A stretch of 58,512 nt of DNA from 66-474 sp050738155. GTDB taxonomy: Bacteria; Pseudomonadota; Gammaproteobacteria; Xanthomonadales; Rhodanobacteraceae. The notes below the pieces were generated by a model, which saw only the letters and a program-made list of their open reading frames with translations, was not told the origin of the DNA and searched no databases. Of this stretch, positions 17,361 to 26,283 are shown piece after piece. The translations under genes were made by a program, and so were the position numbers. The DNA is taken from the NCBI GenBank assembly GCA_050738155.1, contig JBOHYW010000003.1, positions 1 through 58,512 on the forward strand, given 5' to 3'. Each line of letters starts with the position of its first letter. The stretch's first letter is position 1.

Positions 17361-18026
17361 ATGAACATGAACCCCCGTCTCGAATTGGCCCGCCGCAACA
17401 TGGTGGAGAACCAGGTGCGCCCGTGGGACGTGCTCGACGCACGTGTACTGGAGGTGCTGGCCATGCTGCCGCGCGAACATTTCGTGCAGCCGGCCTATCA
17501 GGCCGTGGCGTACGCCGACGTGGCGCTGCCGATCGGCGACGATCAGATCATGCTGAAACCGGTCGTCGAAGGCCGCATCCTGCAAGCGTTGCTGCCACTG
17601 GCGCACGAGCGAGTGCTGGAAATCGGCACCGGCAGCGGTTACTTCGCGGCGTGCCTCGCGCGTCTTGCGCAAAAAGTGACCAGCATCGATTGTCGCGCCG
17701 GTTTCGTCGAAGCCGCCGCGGCGAAGCTGCAAGCGCTCGGCGTTGCCAATGTCACCTGCGAGCACGCGGATGCGTTTGGCGGGTTCGCGCCCAGCGAGCC
17801 ATTCGATGCGATCGCGGTGACCGGCGCGGTGGCCGAACTGCCGTCGGTGTTTCGCGACTGGCTGAAGCCGGCGGGGCGGATGTTCCTCATTCGCGGCAGC
17901 GAACCTGCCATGCAGGCCGTGAGCCTGCGGCGCGCCGCGGACGGCGGCTGGATCGAAGAGCGCCTGTTCGAAACCGACGTACCTTATCTCACGGGTGCCG
18001 CGCCCGTTCCGCAATTCCAATTGTAA
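17361..18026 (+). CDS. Protein-L-isoaspartate O-methyltransferase family protein
   Basis: 221-residue class I SAM-dependent methyltransferase. The opening (MNPRLELARRNMVENQVRPWDVLD) and RVLEIGTGSGYFAACLA (motif I, ~79-95) match the Pcm family variant encoded immediately upstream of tolC in Xanthomonadales. True isoaspartyl repair activity is known for Pcm but is unproven for this shorter tolC-linked variant. Start at 17361 has GGAACGG upstream. A longer frame to 17241 is not supported. It is followed by tolC after 62 bp on the same strand. Confidence 0.85.
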   Translation: MNMNPRLELARRNMVENQVRPWDVLDARVLEVLAMLPREHFVQPAYQAVAYADVALPIGDDQIMLKPVVEGRILQALLPLAHERVLEIGTGSGYFAACLARLAQKVTSIDCRAGFVEAAAAKLQALGVANVTCEHADAFGGFAPSEPFDAIAVTGAVAELPSVFRDWLKPAGRMFLIRGSEPAMQAVSLRRAADGGWIEERLFETDVPYLTGAAPVPQFQL

Positions 18027-18088
18027 ATCCGGAGCGCGCCGAGCGACCCTCGCGCATTCCGCTTGCCATTTCCAGGGAACCAAAGAGC

Positions 18089-19519
18089 ATGACCATGCGC
18101 CCAGCATCCTGCCGCCTCGCAACCCGCGCCTGCGCCCTCGCCGTGATGACGGCCTTGGGTTTGGCAGGCGCCGCCACGGCGCACGCGGAAAGCCTGATGG
18201 ATGTGTACCGGCAGGCGTTGCAATCCGACCCTGTGCTGAAACAGGCCGAAGCGCAGAACCGCATCGGCCACGAGGGTGCGGTGCAGTCGCGCGCCGTGCT
18301 GTTGCCACAGATCAACGGCAGCGTCTCGTACAACGACAGCCACGGCACTCAGAGCAGTTCGCAATTCGTCCAGACCACCAACGGCACCGCATTCGTGGAT
18401 AGCTATGGGCACAATGACGGCCGCTCGCGCAACGAATCGGTGCAACTGCAACAGGTACTGTTCGACCTCGGTGAGTTCGCGCAACTGAAGGCCAGCAAGG
18501 CCAATGCCGCCAGCACCGAGGCCCAGTATGCGGTCGCCGAGCAGAACCTGATCCTGCGCGTCGCGCAGGCCTACTTCAACGTGTTGACCGACGTAGATAA
18601 CCTCAAGTACTCCGAGGCCAACGAAAAAGCGCTGCAAAAGCAGCTCGACCAAGCCCAAGCCAAATACAAGGTCGGGTTTGCCGCGATCACCGACGTGGTC
18701 GATGCCAAGGCACAGCACGATACCGCGGTGGCGCAGGTGATCAGTGCCAAGAACGCGGTCTTCAATGATCGCCAGGCGCTGGCCCAGATCACTGGCCAAC
18801 CCGTGCAGGGGCTCGACCCCTTGACCGAGAACCTGCCGCTCAATCCGCCCGAACCCGACAACATGAATACCTGGGTCAAGACCGCGCTGGCGAGCAACCC
18901 GACCCTGCACGCACAGCGTGACCTGGTGCAAGCCGCCGGGCATGACGTCACCGCGGCGCGCGCGGGCCATCTGCCTACGCTCGACGCATCGGTGACCTAT
19001 TCGCGCAATCCCTCGTGGGGTCCGGACGCCATCAATCCCTCCGGCTTGCCGTCGAACGTCACCAACGTGTTGCGTGGCGACAACCGCAGCAGCAATACCA
19101 CGGTCGGCTTCGTGTTGAGCGTGCCGCTGTTTTCCGGTGGCGCCACCCAATCGCGGGTGCGGCAGGCGATCGCGCAGCGCGACCAGGCCAACGACGTGCT
19201 GGAGCAGGATCGCCGCACCACGGTCAGCAACACCCGCAGTGCCTTCAATGCGATCAAGGCCGGCATCAGTTCGGTGGAGGCGCAAAAGCAGGCGGTGCTG
19301 TCGGCCAAGACCGCGTTGGACGGCACCCAGGCCGGCTACCAGATCGGCACCCAGACCATCGTCAATCTGCTGATTGCGCAGGAAAATTATTTCCAGGCCC
19401 AGAGTGCGTATTCACAAGCGCGCCACGCGTTCGTGATCAACCAGTTGAACCTCGAATACGCCGCCGGCACCTTGTCGGTGAAGGATCTGGAAACGGTCAA
19501 CACACTCTTGCAGAAATAG
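18089..19519 (+). CDS. tolC: TolC family outer-membrane efflux channel
   Basis: 476 residues with a Sec signal peptide (~1-33, ending ATAHAES). The body shows two OEP repeats of long coiled-coil helices separated by strand segments (QVLFDLGEFAQLKASKANAASTEAQYAVAEQ, later SVPLFSGGATQSRVRQAIAQRDQANDVLEQ), the TolC trimer architecture spanning outer membrane and periplasm. It is the exit duct for tripartite efflux pumps and type I secretion. No partner pump is adjacent. It ends two bases before the convergent waaA gene. Confidence 0.93.
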   Translation: MTMRPASCRLATRACALAVMTALGLAGAATAHAESLMDVYRQALQSDPVLKQAEAQNRIGHEGAVQSRAVLLPQINGSVSYNDSHGTQSSSQFVQTTNGTAFVDSYGHNDGRSRNESVQLQQVLFDLGEFAQLKASKANAASTEAQYAVAEQNLILRVAQAYFNVLTDVDNLKYSEANEKALQKQLDQAQAKYKVGFAAITDVVDAKAQHDTAVAQVISAKNAVFNDRQALAQITGQPVQGLDPLTENLPLNPPEPDNMNTWVKTALASNPTLHAQRDLVQAAGHDVTAARAGHLPTLDASVTYSRNPSWGPDAINPSGLPSNVTNVLRGDNRSSNTTVGFVLSVPLFSGGATQSRVRQAIAQRDQANDVLEQDRRTTVSNTRSAFNAIKAGISSVEAQKQAVLSAKTALDGTQAGYQIGTQTIVNLLIAQENYFQAQSAYSQARHAFVINQLNLEYAAGTLSVKDLETVNTLLQK

Positions 19520-19521
19520 GC

Positions 19522-20826
19522 TCAACCGACCTTGGCACCGCGGCACTCGTTGCGGTAGCGCGCGCGCGCGAAAATCCGTCCCAGCAGCACCATGGTACGA
19601 CGTGCGGCGCCACGTTCTCGCGCGCACACCGCGCGCGCGGCCATGCCCATTCGGGCCAGCGCGTCGGGATCGCGCAGCAACGCCAGCACCGTCGTGCCGA
19701 GATCGTGTGCGGAGGTGATGCGGCGTGCACCGCCCGCGTCGATCAGGCTGCGGGTGATTTCCTCGAAATTGAACGTGCACGGCCCGACCAGCACCGGTTT
19801 GGACAGCGACGCCGGCTCCAGCACGTTGTGTCCGCCGATCGGTATCAGCGAGCCGGCCACGAAGGCGAGATCGCAGGCCGCGAAGTAGCGCATCATCACG
19901 CCCATCGCATCGATCACCAGGCACTGCGTTTCGAGGTTCGCATCGCCCGCCGTGTGGGTGGCCACCGCGAAGCCGAGATTGCGCGCGGCGTGTTCGACTG
20001 CGCGGAACCGTTCGGGGTGGCGCGCCGCGACCAGCAGCAGCGCATCCGGCATCCGCGCCAACACCGCGAGGTGGGCTTCGAACGCCGCCAGTTCCTCGCC
20101 TTCGTGGGTACTTGCCGCCATCCATACCGGGCGTGTCGCGCCCCACTGGCTGCGCAACTCGGCACCGTTGCGGCGCGCACTTCGGGGCAGCGGCATGTCG
20201 AACTTGAGGTTGCCGGAAACCTGCACACGGGCCGGATCGGCGCCCAATATCCGGTAGCGTTCGGCATCCGCGTGCGACTGCGCGGCGATCAACGCGACGT
20301 TGTCGAGTGCCTGCCGAACCAGCGCGCGGATCGGCCGGTAACCATGCAGCGAACGCTCGGACAGTCGCGCGTTCACCATCGCCAATGGAATGCCGCGCCG
20401 ACCGCATTGGTGAAACAGGTTCGGCCATATTTCGGTTTCCATGATCACCGCCATGGCCGGGCACAGCCGATCGAGAAAACGCGTCACCGCGCGCGGCAGG
20501 TCGTACGGCAGGTACACGTGGAACACCTCGTCCCCGAACAGCTTGCGCACCCGTTCCGAGCCGGTCGGTGTAACCGTGGTGACGACCAGCGTGCGCGGCG
20601 CGTAACGACGCCTGATCGCTTCGATCAACGGTACCGCCGCGTTGACTTCGCCGACCGATACCGCGTGCACCCAGATGCAATCGCGCAAATCGGGCGCATC
20701 GAAGCGACCGAATCGCTCGCGCCAGCGCCGGAAGTAATCGCGATAGCGAAACCCGCGCGCCACCAGTCGCCACAGGATGACCGGTGTGGCGAGATACATG
20801 GTCAGGGTGTAGAAAAAACGCAGCAT
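19522..20826 (-). CDS. waaA: 3-deoxy-D-manno-octulosonic acid (Kdo) transferase
   Basis: 434 residues, GT30 family. It transfers Kdo from CMP-Kdo to lipid IVA in the inner-core LPS pathway at the inner-membrane face. Seen: N-terminal membrane segment (MLRFFYTLTMYLATPVILWRL), IWVHAVSVGEVNAAVPLIEAI, TVTPTGSERV, METEIWPNLFHQC, and the C-terminal nucleotide-sugar motifs AGSLIPIGGHNVLEPASLSKPVLVGP. Length is typical. A longer upstream frame overlaps ampE and is rejected. Only 11 bp separates it from ampE, so they are probably co-transcribed. Confidence 0.95.
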   Translation of the reverse strand: MLRFFYTLTMYLATPVILWRLVARGFRYRDYFRRWRERFGRFDAPDLRDCIWVHAVSVGEVNAAVPLIEAIRRRYAPRTLVVTTVTPTGSERVRKLFGDEVFHVYLPYDLPRAVTRFLDRLCPAMAVIMETEIWPNLFHQCGRRGIPLAMVNARLSERSLHGYRPIRALVRQALDNVALIAAQSHADAERYRILGADPARVQVSGNLKFDMPLPRSARRNGAELRSQWGATRPVWMAASTHEGEELAAFEAHLAVLARMPDALLLVAARHPERFRAVEHAARNLGFAVATHTAGDANLETQCLVIDAMGVMMRYFAACDLAFVAGSLIPIGGHNVLEPASLSKPVLVGPCTFNFEEITRSLIDAGGARRITSAHDLGTTVLALLRDPDALARMGMAARAVCARERGAARRTMVLLGRIFARARYRNECRGAKVG

Positions 20827-20837
20827 GGCCGGAGCGG

Positions 20838-21707
20838 TCAGGCGACCCAGCCGGCCAGCGCGATCAACGCCACCACCGCCAGCCATACGATCAAGACCCG
20901 CAGCATCAGCCGGCGTGCATCGGCGAACTCCGTCATGGGGTCGCAAACGCAGGTGGTCGAACCGTCGCCGGCCGCGATATCGGCATCCACGCCGGAGCGC
21001 GCCACCGCGGCGAGAAATTCGGGATCGAGTTCCCATTGCGAACGGCCGGGTGCAGCGTGCCATGCGCGCCACGTGCCGACCACGGCATCGAAATTCGAGA
21101 CCAGCGCCATCGCCAACACCATCAGGTGCGCGGGAATCCAGTCCAGCGCCAGTGCGAAGCGCCGTGCGGCGTGGCGGGTGCGCGGATCGAGCAGCGCGTC
21201 ACTGGTCGCGGTGACCCACGCCAGCCGGTAGCCGAGTGCGCCGGCGGGGCCGAGCAGGAAAAACCAGAACAGCACTCCGAAGCGTCGGCGCAAGCTCGCG
21301 GTCACCGCCGCCTCGACCAGTTCCGCGGCGGTGAAGGCCCGCGGTGCGCCATCCGGCACGCTGCGAAAGTTCGCGGCGGCGGCCACGCGCGCGACGGGGT
21401 CGTCTTCCCGCAACACCGCTTCGAAATCATTTTCGAGTTCGCGCGGCCCGAAGCTGTAGAACAGGATCAACACGGCGAATGCCAATCCCGCCAGCGTGTA
21501 CGGCCAACCGTCCAGGAAATGTGCGACCAGCGCGCACGCCACCACCGGCAGCACCAGCGCCAGTGCGACGCGGCCACCGCCTTCGGCAAAATCCAGCATG
21601 CCAACCCAGGCACGGTACCAGCCGAACTGGCGCAGGCCTTCGACGTTGCCGGGCCACAGCAGCAGCACCAGCAATACGATCAGAGCGGCAACGAGTTCGA
21701 CGGCCAT
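20838..21707 (-). CDS. ampE: AmpE-like regulatory/signalling membrane protein
   Basis: 289-residue inner-membrane protein of the AmpE/CobD-like family, with hydrophobic segments near both termini and around residues 45-85, 145-165 and 190-205. Signatures such as YSFGPRELENDFEAVLREDD and FWFFLLGPAGALGYRL match AmpE, named for the ampDE operon linked to beta-lactamase induction. No ampD lies beside it here, and its biochemical role is unsettled. It is followed by waaA 11 bp downstream and preceded by nudC 42 bp upstream on the same strand. Confidence 0.85.
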   Translation of the reverse strand: MAVELVAALIVLLVLLLWPGNVEGLRQFGWYRAWVGMLDFAEGGGRVALALVLPVVACALVAHFLDGWPYTLAGLAFAVLILFYSFGPRELENDFEAVLREDDPVARVAAAANFRSVPDGAPRAFTAAELVEAAVTASLRRRFGVLFWFFLLGPAGALGYRLAWVTATSDALLDPRTRHAARRFALALDWIPAHLMVLAMALVSNFDAVVGTWRAWHAAPGRSQWELDPEFLAAVARSGVDADIAAGDGSTTCVCDPMTEFADARRLMLRVLIVWLAVVALIALAGWVA

Positions 21708-21749
21708 GCCAGGTTCACATCAGCGGACTAGCGGCGATTGTAGCGGCTG

Positions 21750-22673
21750 TCATTCCGCGCGCCGGAGCTCGGCCAGCTCGATGCCGTGGCGGGTGCGCAG
21801 CCAGTGTTCGATCAACCGGTACGAAATCGACAGTGGTGCGGACAGGCGCAACGATCCATCGCGCAGACCGGTGACGATTTCCGGCGCGCTGAACCAGCGC
21901 GCATCTTCCAGCTCGCCGTCGGTAAGGGCGATGGCGCGTCCCGCCGCGCGCGCGGTGAATCCCAGCATCAGCGAGGCAGGAAACGGCCACGGTTGCGAGG
22001 AATGGTAATCGCAGTCGATCACCTCGACGCTGGTTTCCTCGCGTACCTCGCGGCGGACCGCATCGGCCAGCGATTCGCCGGGTTCGACGAAACCCGCCAG
22101 CGTGGAATACTGCCGTGCCCGCCAAGGCGTCTGGCGGCCCAGCAGACAGGCGCCGTCGTGTTCGACCAGCACGATGATCGCCGGATCGGTACGCGGAAAA
22201 TGCAGCCGGCCGCAACCCCCGCAGACGGCGCGATGGCCGGCGCCGACCAGCGCCAGCGTGGCTCCGCAGTGCCCGCAGAAGCGGGTGGCGTTCTGCCAAT
22301 TGCGCAAGCCGAAGGCGTACGCCAGCAAGCCGGCGTCATCGGCCGCGAGCAGCCCGCCAGCCGTGCGCAGGTCCAGCCATTCGGCATCGGGAAATGCTGC
22401 ATGCTCGATGGCATCGCGCAGCAGAAACCACGCCTCGCCGTCACGCAATCCGAGCAGGCTGGCAGCCGTATCGGCTTGCACCGCCGCCGGCCCGAGCCAT
22501 AGCAGGCGTCCCTCGCGCACCGGTGCGTGCGACTCGGAATCCAGCCCAAGGAAGCGCGCCCGCGGCGAACTGCGCTGCGCAGCCAGCCAGGTGTCGTCGT
22601 TGCGAAACTCGGCTGCGCGGTCCAGCAGCGCGCCTGCGAACGTGTTGTGGCGGGTGCGTTCGGCGGAGCTCAC
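21750..22673 (-). CDS. nudC: NAD(+) diphosphatase / NAD-capped RNA decapping Nudix hydrolase
   Basis: 307 residues. A zinc ribbon (CGHCG...CGGCG, ~135-155) precedes the Nudix box GFVEPGESLADAVRREVREETSV and the NudC-specific SQPWPFPASLM motif, which together define the NADH pyrophosphatase family. It hydrolyses NAD(H) to NMN(H) and AMP and removes NAD caps from RNA. The start is GTG at 22673; the codon before it is an in-frame TTG. It leads a likely nudC-ampE-waaA transcript. Confidence 0.93.
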   Translation of the reverse strand: MSSAERTRHNTFAGALLDRAAEFRNDDTWLAAQRSSPRARFLGLDSESHAPVREGRLLWLGPAAVQADTAASLLGLRDGEAWFLLRDAIEHAAFPDAEWLDLRTAGGLLAADDAGLLAYAFGLRNWQNATRFCGHCGATLALVGAGHRAVCGGCGRLHFPRTDPAIIVLVEHDGACLLGRQTPWRARQYSTLAGFVEPGESLADAVRREVREETSVEVIDCDYHSSQPWPFPASLMLGFTARAAGRAIALTDGELEDARWFSAPEIVTGLRDGSLRLSAPLSISYRLIEHWLRTRHGIELAELRRAE

Positions 22674-22723
22674 CAAGGGCGTTCCGATACAAAACAGGAA
22701 GTATGTGACACCCGACGAAGCAG

Positions 22724-22830
22724 CTGTTGTGAAAAGTCAGACCACGGATGGCCGCTCTGATGTTGCGTACTTGCGAGTGGTCTTTCGAGCACGTTCAGCT
22801 GGAAGCGCCGCGATCATGGATGATCGCACA
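22724..22830 (+). repeat. Array of NGGA-loop hairpins (composite repeat, copy 2)
   Basis: CCA-CGGA-TGG (22742-22751) and GCGATCA-TGGA-TGATCGC (22810-22827) repeat the hairpin types of the 16.1-16.3 kb array, preceded by the same GCTGTTGTGAAAAGTCAG leader. It fills the gap between nudC and erpA and ends at the erpA stop codon. Confidence 0.75.
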
Positions 22831-22831
22831 C

Positions 22832-23182
22832 TTATGCCGTGAACGAACTCCCACACCCACACGTCGTCTTCGCGTTCGGATTGTGGATCACGAACTGTGC
22901 GCCGGAAAGCTCCTCGACGTAGTCCACTTCCGCACCTTCGAGGTATTGCATGCTCAACGGGTCGACCAGCAATTCGACGCCGTCGCGGTCGAGCACGAAA
23001 TCGTCCTCGCCACGCGCTTCGTCGAAACTGAAACCGTACTGGAAGCCCGAGCAGCCGCCACCTTCGATGAACACGCGCAGCTTGAGCGCGGCGTTGCCTT
23101 CCTCGCGGACAAGCTCGCGTACGCGCGTCAGCGCGGCGTTGGTGATTTTCAGGTCGGGTTCGGCAGTGGCTACGCTGTTCAT
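22832..23182 (-). CDS. erpA: Iron-sulfur cluster insertion protein ErpA (A-type carrier)
   Basis: 116 residues. The HesB/IscA fold has three conserved cysteines: one in GGGCSGFQYGFSFD and two in the C-terminal TCGCGSSFTA. It carries [4Fe-4S] clusters to apo-enzymes of the respiratory and isoprenoid pathways; ThiC and the SoeAB proteins encoded nearby are potential Fe-S clients by type. GAGGTG sits 7 bases before the chosen ATG. A slightly longer in-frame start (MMDGEVPP) exists. The DUF6776 gene ends 44 bp upstream on the same strand. Confidence 0.95.
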   Translation of the reverse strand: MNSVATAEPDLKITNAALTRVRELVREEGNAALKLRVFIEGGGCSGFQYGFSFDEARGEDDFVLDRDGVELLVDPLSMQYLEGAEVDYVEELSGAQFVIHNPNAKTTCGCGSSFTA

Positions 23183-23226
23183 GGGTGGCACCTCGCCATC
23201 CATCATGGTGGCGGGACCGGCGTCGA

Positions 23227-23955
23227 TCAAGGCGTGGTCAGGGTGATGCCGTGGCCCCGCAACGCCTCGCTCCAGGGCACGCTGCGGGTGATCGCCCGTG
23301 CGCCCTTTGGATGCAGGGTAATCAGCACGTGGTCGGGAACGAAGCCCTTTGGCAGCACGAATGAGCCGGAAATCTGCTGGAAAAACTTGAACGCGAACGG
23401 CAGGCCCTTGCCGCCATCGGTCAGCTTCGCCCAATCCACGGTGGCCAGCTTGCCGGCGCGTACGCCTTCCAACGCAAGCGTCAACGTGCCGCGCGCGGCG
23501 TCGGCATTCTTGGCGGTGTTGACCAACGTGGCCACGAAATTCCAGGCGGTGGTGCCGGTGACCGGCTTCAGCTCGATGCTGTGCACGCCAAGGCCCGAGC
23601 GGTCGCCGTCGATGCCGATCAACTTCGCATAGAAGGCTTGTTCCTGCTTGAGTTTCTGCAGTTCGGTATCGTGGCCGGCCATCGTGGCGCGCAGTGCCGC
23701 GAGGGTGGTCGTCGAGGTCTTCTGTTGCTGCTGCAGGCTTTGGATCTGGCCCTGCAGGGCGGTATTGCGCGCGGTCAACGTGCGCACTCGTGCGCTCAAT
23801 CCGTTCGGAAGCCCGAGGCCTTGCCCCAACGCGACGCCGAGAACGAACACCACCACCAGAACCAGGCCCGCGAGGCCGCCGCGAACCCAGCGCTGCCGGG
23901 CCTTGGGCCATGCGTGGAATTGATCGAGCCAGTGATGGAAGATGGTGGAAGCCAT
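23227..23955 (-). CDS. DUF6776 family membrane-anchored coiled-coil protein
   Basis: 242 residues. A short cytoplasmic N terminus precedes one transmembrane helix (~28-50; GGLAGLVLVVVFVLGVALGQGLG), a coiled coil (~58-115; SARVRTLTARNTALQGQIQSLQQQQ...) and a globular C-terminal periplasmic domain rich in beta strands. It matches the DUF6776 family often found next to erpA-like genes. The function is not known. It is divergent from rppH. Confidence 0.8.
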   Translation of the reverse strand: MASTIFHHWLDQFHAWPKARQRWVRGGLAGLVLVVVFVLGVALGQGLGLPNGLSARVRTLTARNTALQGQIQSLQQQQKTSTTTLAALRATMAGHDTELQKLKQEQAFYAKLIGIDGDRSGLGVHSIELKPVTGTTAWNFVATLVNTAKNADAARGTLTLALEGVRAGKLATVDWAKLTDGGKGLPFAFKFFQQISGSFVLPKGFVPDHVLITLHPKGARAITRSVPWSEALRGHGITLTTP

Positions 23956-24079
23956 GCGCACGCCCTGGGTAAGTTCACCGCTTATAACCACGCCTGCCGT
24001 GCCATGCAACCCGTGCCGTGCGACCGGCCCGCGCCAACGGGCTTGCCGAGCGTTCGCGGGCTGTGCTTGAATCCCATCC

Positions 24080-24595
24080 ATGATCGATGTGGACGGCTAC
24101 CGCCTGAATGTGGGCATCGTGTTGTTGAACCCCCGCGGCCAGGTGTTCTGGGCGCGGCGGGTCCAGCGCGACGGCTGGCAGTTCCCGCAGGGCGGCATGA
24201 ATACCGACGAGACCCCGGACGAGGCGATGTACCGCGAGCTGGCCGAGGAAACCGGTCTGCGCGCCGAGCAGGTCGAGATTCTGGGCTCGACCCATGGGTG
24301 GCTCCGCTACCGGTTGCCGCACCGTTACGTTCGTCACAGCCAGCGGCCTACCTGCATCGGCCAGAAGCAGGTGTGGTTCCTGCTCAGGCTGCTGGACGAG
24401 GAAAGTGCTTTCCGGCTGGATGCAGACGCCACCCCGGAATTCGACGTCTGGCGCTGGGTCGATTTCTGGTACCCGGCCGAGCACGTGGTGGATTTCAAGC
24501 GCGACGTGTACCGCCGCGCCTTGCGCTATTTCGCGCCGCTGGTGGAAGCGGCCTGTTCGGTCGAAATCGGCCGTACTTCGTGCGATCGTCCCTGA
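24080..24595 (+). CDS. rppH: RNA pyrophosphohydrolase
   Basis: 171-residue Nudix enzyme. It removes pyrophosphate from 5'-triphosphate RNA and so starts 5'-dependent mRNA decay. The opening MIDVDGYRLNVGIVLLNPRGQVFWARR, the GWQFPQGGMN motif and the Nudix box (GGMNTDETPDEAMYRELAEETGL, ~35-57) are diagnostic of RppH/NudH, as is QKQVWFLLRL. Length is normal. No strong ribosome binding site is seen. Confidence 0.95.
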   Translation: MIDVDGYRLNVGIVLLNPRGQVFWARRVQRDGWQFPQGGMNTDETPDEAMYRELAEETGLRAEQVEILGSTHGWLRYRLPHRYVRHSQRPTCIGQKQVWFLLRLLDEESAFRLDADATPEFDVWRWVDFWYPAEHVVDFKRDVYRRALRYFAPLVEAACSVEIGRTSCDRP

Positions 24596-24632
24596 TCGCA
24601 TGGAAGACTTCAGGGCAGCGCGTGAAGCTACT

Positions 24633-24656
24633 TGACAATCATTCGCATTCGTATTC
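24633..24656. promoter_or_regulatory. Fur-box-like sequence upstream of bfd
   Basis: TGACAATCATTCGCATTCG, extended by TATTC, resembles the degenerate ATTC-rich Fur boxes of gammaproteobacteria and lies about 40 bp before bfd. Repression by Fe-Fur would fit a ferredoxin used to release iron from bacterioferritin. Assigned by eye only. Confidence 0.5.
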
Positions 24657-24696
24657 AAATGGCGTCCGTCGAGTAATCCTCCTCGTAGTGCCTGCC

Positions 24697-24897
24697 ATGT
24701 ACGTTTGCGTCTGCCAAGCCGTTTCCGATCAGGACATCCGCCGCGCGGTGGCACAGGGTGCGTGCTGCTTCGAAGACTTGCAGGTGCGTACCGGCTGCAC
24801 CACCTGCTGTGGCTGCTGCGAGCAGGAAGCGCGGGACGTTCTCGACGCCCATCTCGAATCCGAACGGCATGCCGCCGCGTTGCCGGTCGCGGCCTGA
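24697..24897 (+). CDS. bfd: Bacterioferritin-associated ferredoxin
   Basis: 66-residue [2Fe-2S] protein. The BFD signature CVC (C4, C6) pairs with the CxxC region in GCTTCCGCC (C34-C41), alongside VSDQDIRRAVAQGA. Bfd docks on bacterioferritin and reduces its heme so that stored iron is mobilised. It is 108 bp upstream of bfr on the same strand, and a Fur-box-like sequence precedes it. The C-terminal tail after ARDVLDAHL is short. Confidence 0.93.
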   Translation: MYVCVCQAVSDQDIRRAVAQGACCFEDLQVRTGCTTCCGCCEQEARDVLDAHLESERHAAALPVAA

Positions 24898-25005
24898 AGC
24901 GCAGGCGCTTCTGCAATCGATTATCACTCCGTCGTGTCGTCAGGCATGGCGATATAGTGGTGCCCGTCGCGTGCGTCGCGCGCTTGCGTTTACAAGGATT
25001 TCATC

Positions 25006-25476
25006 ATGCAAGGTGATGCCAAGGTCATCGAACACCTCAACAAGGTGCTGGGCAACGAACTGATCGCGATCAACCAGTATTTCCTGCACTACCGGATGTA
25101 CGACAACTGGGGCTACCAGGAACTGGCCGAACACGAACGTGGCGAGTCGATCGACGAAATGAAGCATGCCGACCGGCTGATCGAGCGCATCCTGTTCCTC
25201 GAAGGCCTGCCCAACCTGCAAAAGCTCGGCAAGCTGCTGATCGGGCAGACGCCCAAGGAAACCATCGAGTGCGACCTGAAGCTCGAACGCGCGGCGTTGC
25301 CAGACCTGCAAACCGCGATCGCGCATTGCGAGAAAATCGCCGATTACGTCAGCCGTGACCTGTTCGCCGACATCATGCGCTCGGAAGAAGAACACATCGA
25401 CTGGCTGGAAACCCAGCTCGGGTTGATCGGGCAGGTGGGCCTGGAGCGCTACCTTCAGACGCATATACGAAGCTAG
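25006..25476 (+). CDS. bfr: Bacterioferritin (heme-binding)
   Basis: 156-residue iron-storage subunit of the 24-mer cage. Every functional residue is in place: M52 heme ligand in DEMKHADRLIERILFLEG, and ferroxidase ligands E18, E51, H54, E94, E127 and H130. AAGGA lies before the ATG. It forms a functional pair with bfd, the release partner, just upstream. The chromosomal ferritin-like protein at 10.2 kb is a separate family. Confidence 0.97.
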   Translation: MQGDAKVIEHLNKVLGNELIAINQYFLHYRMYDNWGYQELAEHERGESIDEMKHADRLIERILFLEGLPNLQKLGKLLIGQTPKETIECDLKLERAALPDLQTAIAHCEKIADYVSRDLFADIMRSEEEHIDWLETQLGLIGQVGLERYLQTHIRS

Positions 25477-25496
25477 GCACCAGGCGTGGTTTGGTG

Positions 25497-25790
25497 ATGG
25501 CCAACGATCAGCGAAAACGTGGTTCTTGGGGCCGCCCGCGCGAGTTCGTCGGCTTGCTCGCCATTGCCATCGTCATGGGAGTCGCGGCGACTTTGCACTG
25601 GCACGCGCTGGATTTGGCGCTTCTGTTGGCATGGCTGGCATTTTGCGTGATGGGATCCGCAGTCGTCATGTGGCGTGCCTGGCGGCATCCCGGTGAGCCG
25701 GGCAGTGCCAAGCTTGGCCAGCTCGCGGCCTTGCCGGACCGTTGGCGAAAATGGGTGTTGGGCGAGAGCGACGAGAGCCGCAGGCGCTGA
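25497..25790 (+). CDS. Small two-helix membrane protein, unknown function
   Basis: 97 residues beginning MANDQRKRGSW. Two hydrophobic helices (~18-35, EFVGLLAIAIVMGVAA, and ~42-60, LALLLAWLAFCVMGSAVVMW) are followed by a basic, Arg-rich tail. It follows bfr after 20 bp on the same strand and could be co-transcribed. TTG and GTG codons directly before the ATG are possible starts. No family is recognised. Coding status rests on membrane-like composition and position. Confidence 0.55.
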   Translation: MANDQRKRGSWGRPREFVGLLAIAIVMGVAATLHWHALDLALLLAWLAFCVMGSAVVMWRAWRHPGEPGSAKLGQLAALPDRWRKWVLGESDESRRR

Positions 25791-26283
25791 ACCGGCACTT
25801 CGCGTCCGGCAACCTCAACCTCACGTCGTCCAGTACATGCGCTGCGCGCTCGTGGTGATGCTCCGCCGTTTTTCGCGCATCCCTGAACATTGCTTCAGTG
25901 ACTGGCAAGATTATTGGTCACCAGTGCATCTCGCGCCCGCTATGCTGCGCCGCGCAATGAATACGCCCACCCGTTCTCATCGCCCATGCGCTGGCTGGCG
26001 CTGTGGTGCGTGTTGAGCACACCGAGCCGACTTCGAGCAAGCCATTCGAGACCTGGCCGTATCTGCTGTCGGGGGACCAGCGGATTGCGGCGTGGCGTGC
26101 ATCCAGCATTCTTGCCGCCCGCGCGAACGCCAAAAGATCCTCACCCTTGCCTTCGGGTGGACGATCAGGTTAGGGAAGGGTTCGGCGGGACGGCACTGGC
26201 GCTGCCCGCTGCTTCGTAGCCGCGTCGTGCAGGTCGGTGTGGGCGAGGCTATCCTTGCGAGATCATTTCGAGAGGGGATGGTC
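25791..26283. other. Intergenic region without recognisable gene
   Basis: 493 bp between the small membrane protein and the M28 peptidase. Several short open frames exist on both strands, but none has a recognised motif or a clear ribosome binding site. Only the end, GAGAGGGG at 26269-26278, is interpretable, as the ribosome binding site of the peptidase. Confidence 0.6.

Noticed and set aside
24898..25005. Second Fur box before bfr
   Set aside because: TCGATTATCACTCC is only loosely similar to a Fur half-site; not enough to call.
25791..26283. Possible gene in the 493-bp gap before the M28 peptidase
   Set aside because: Several short frames, none with motif, ribosome binding site or protein-like composition; no fragment of a known gene recognised.
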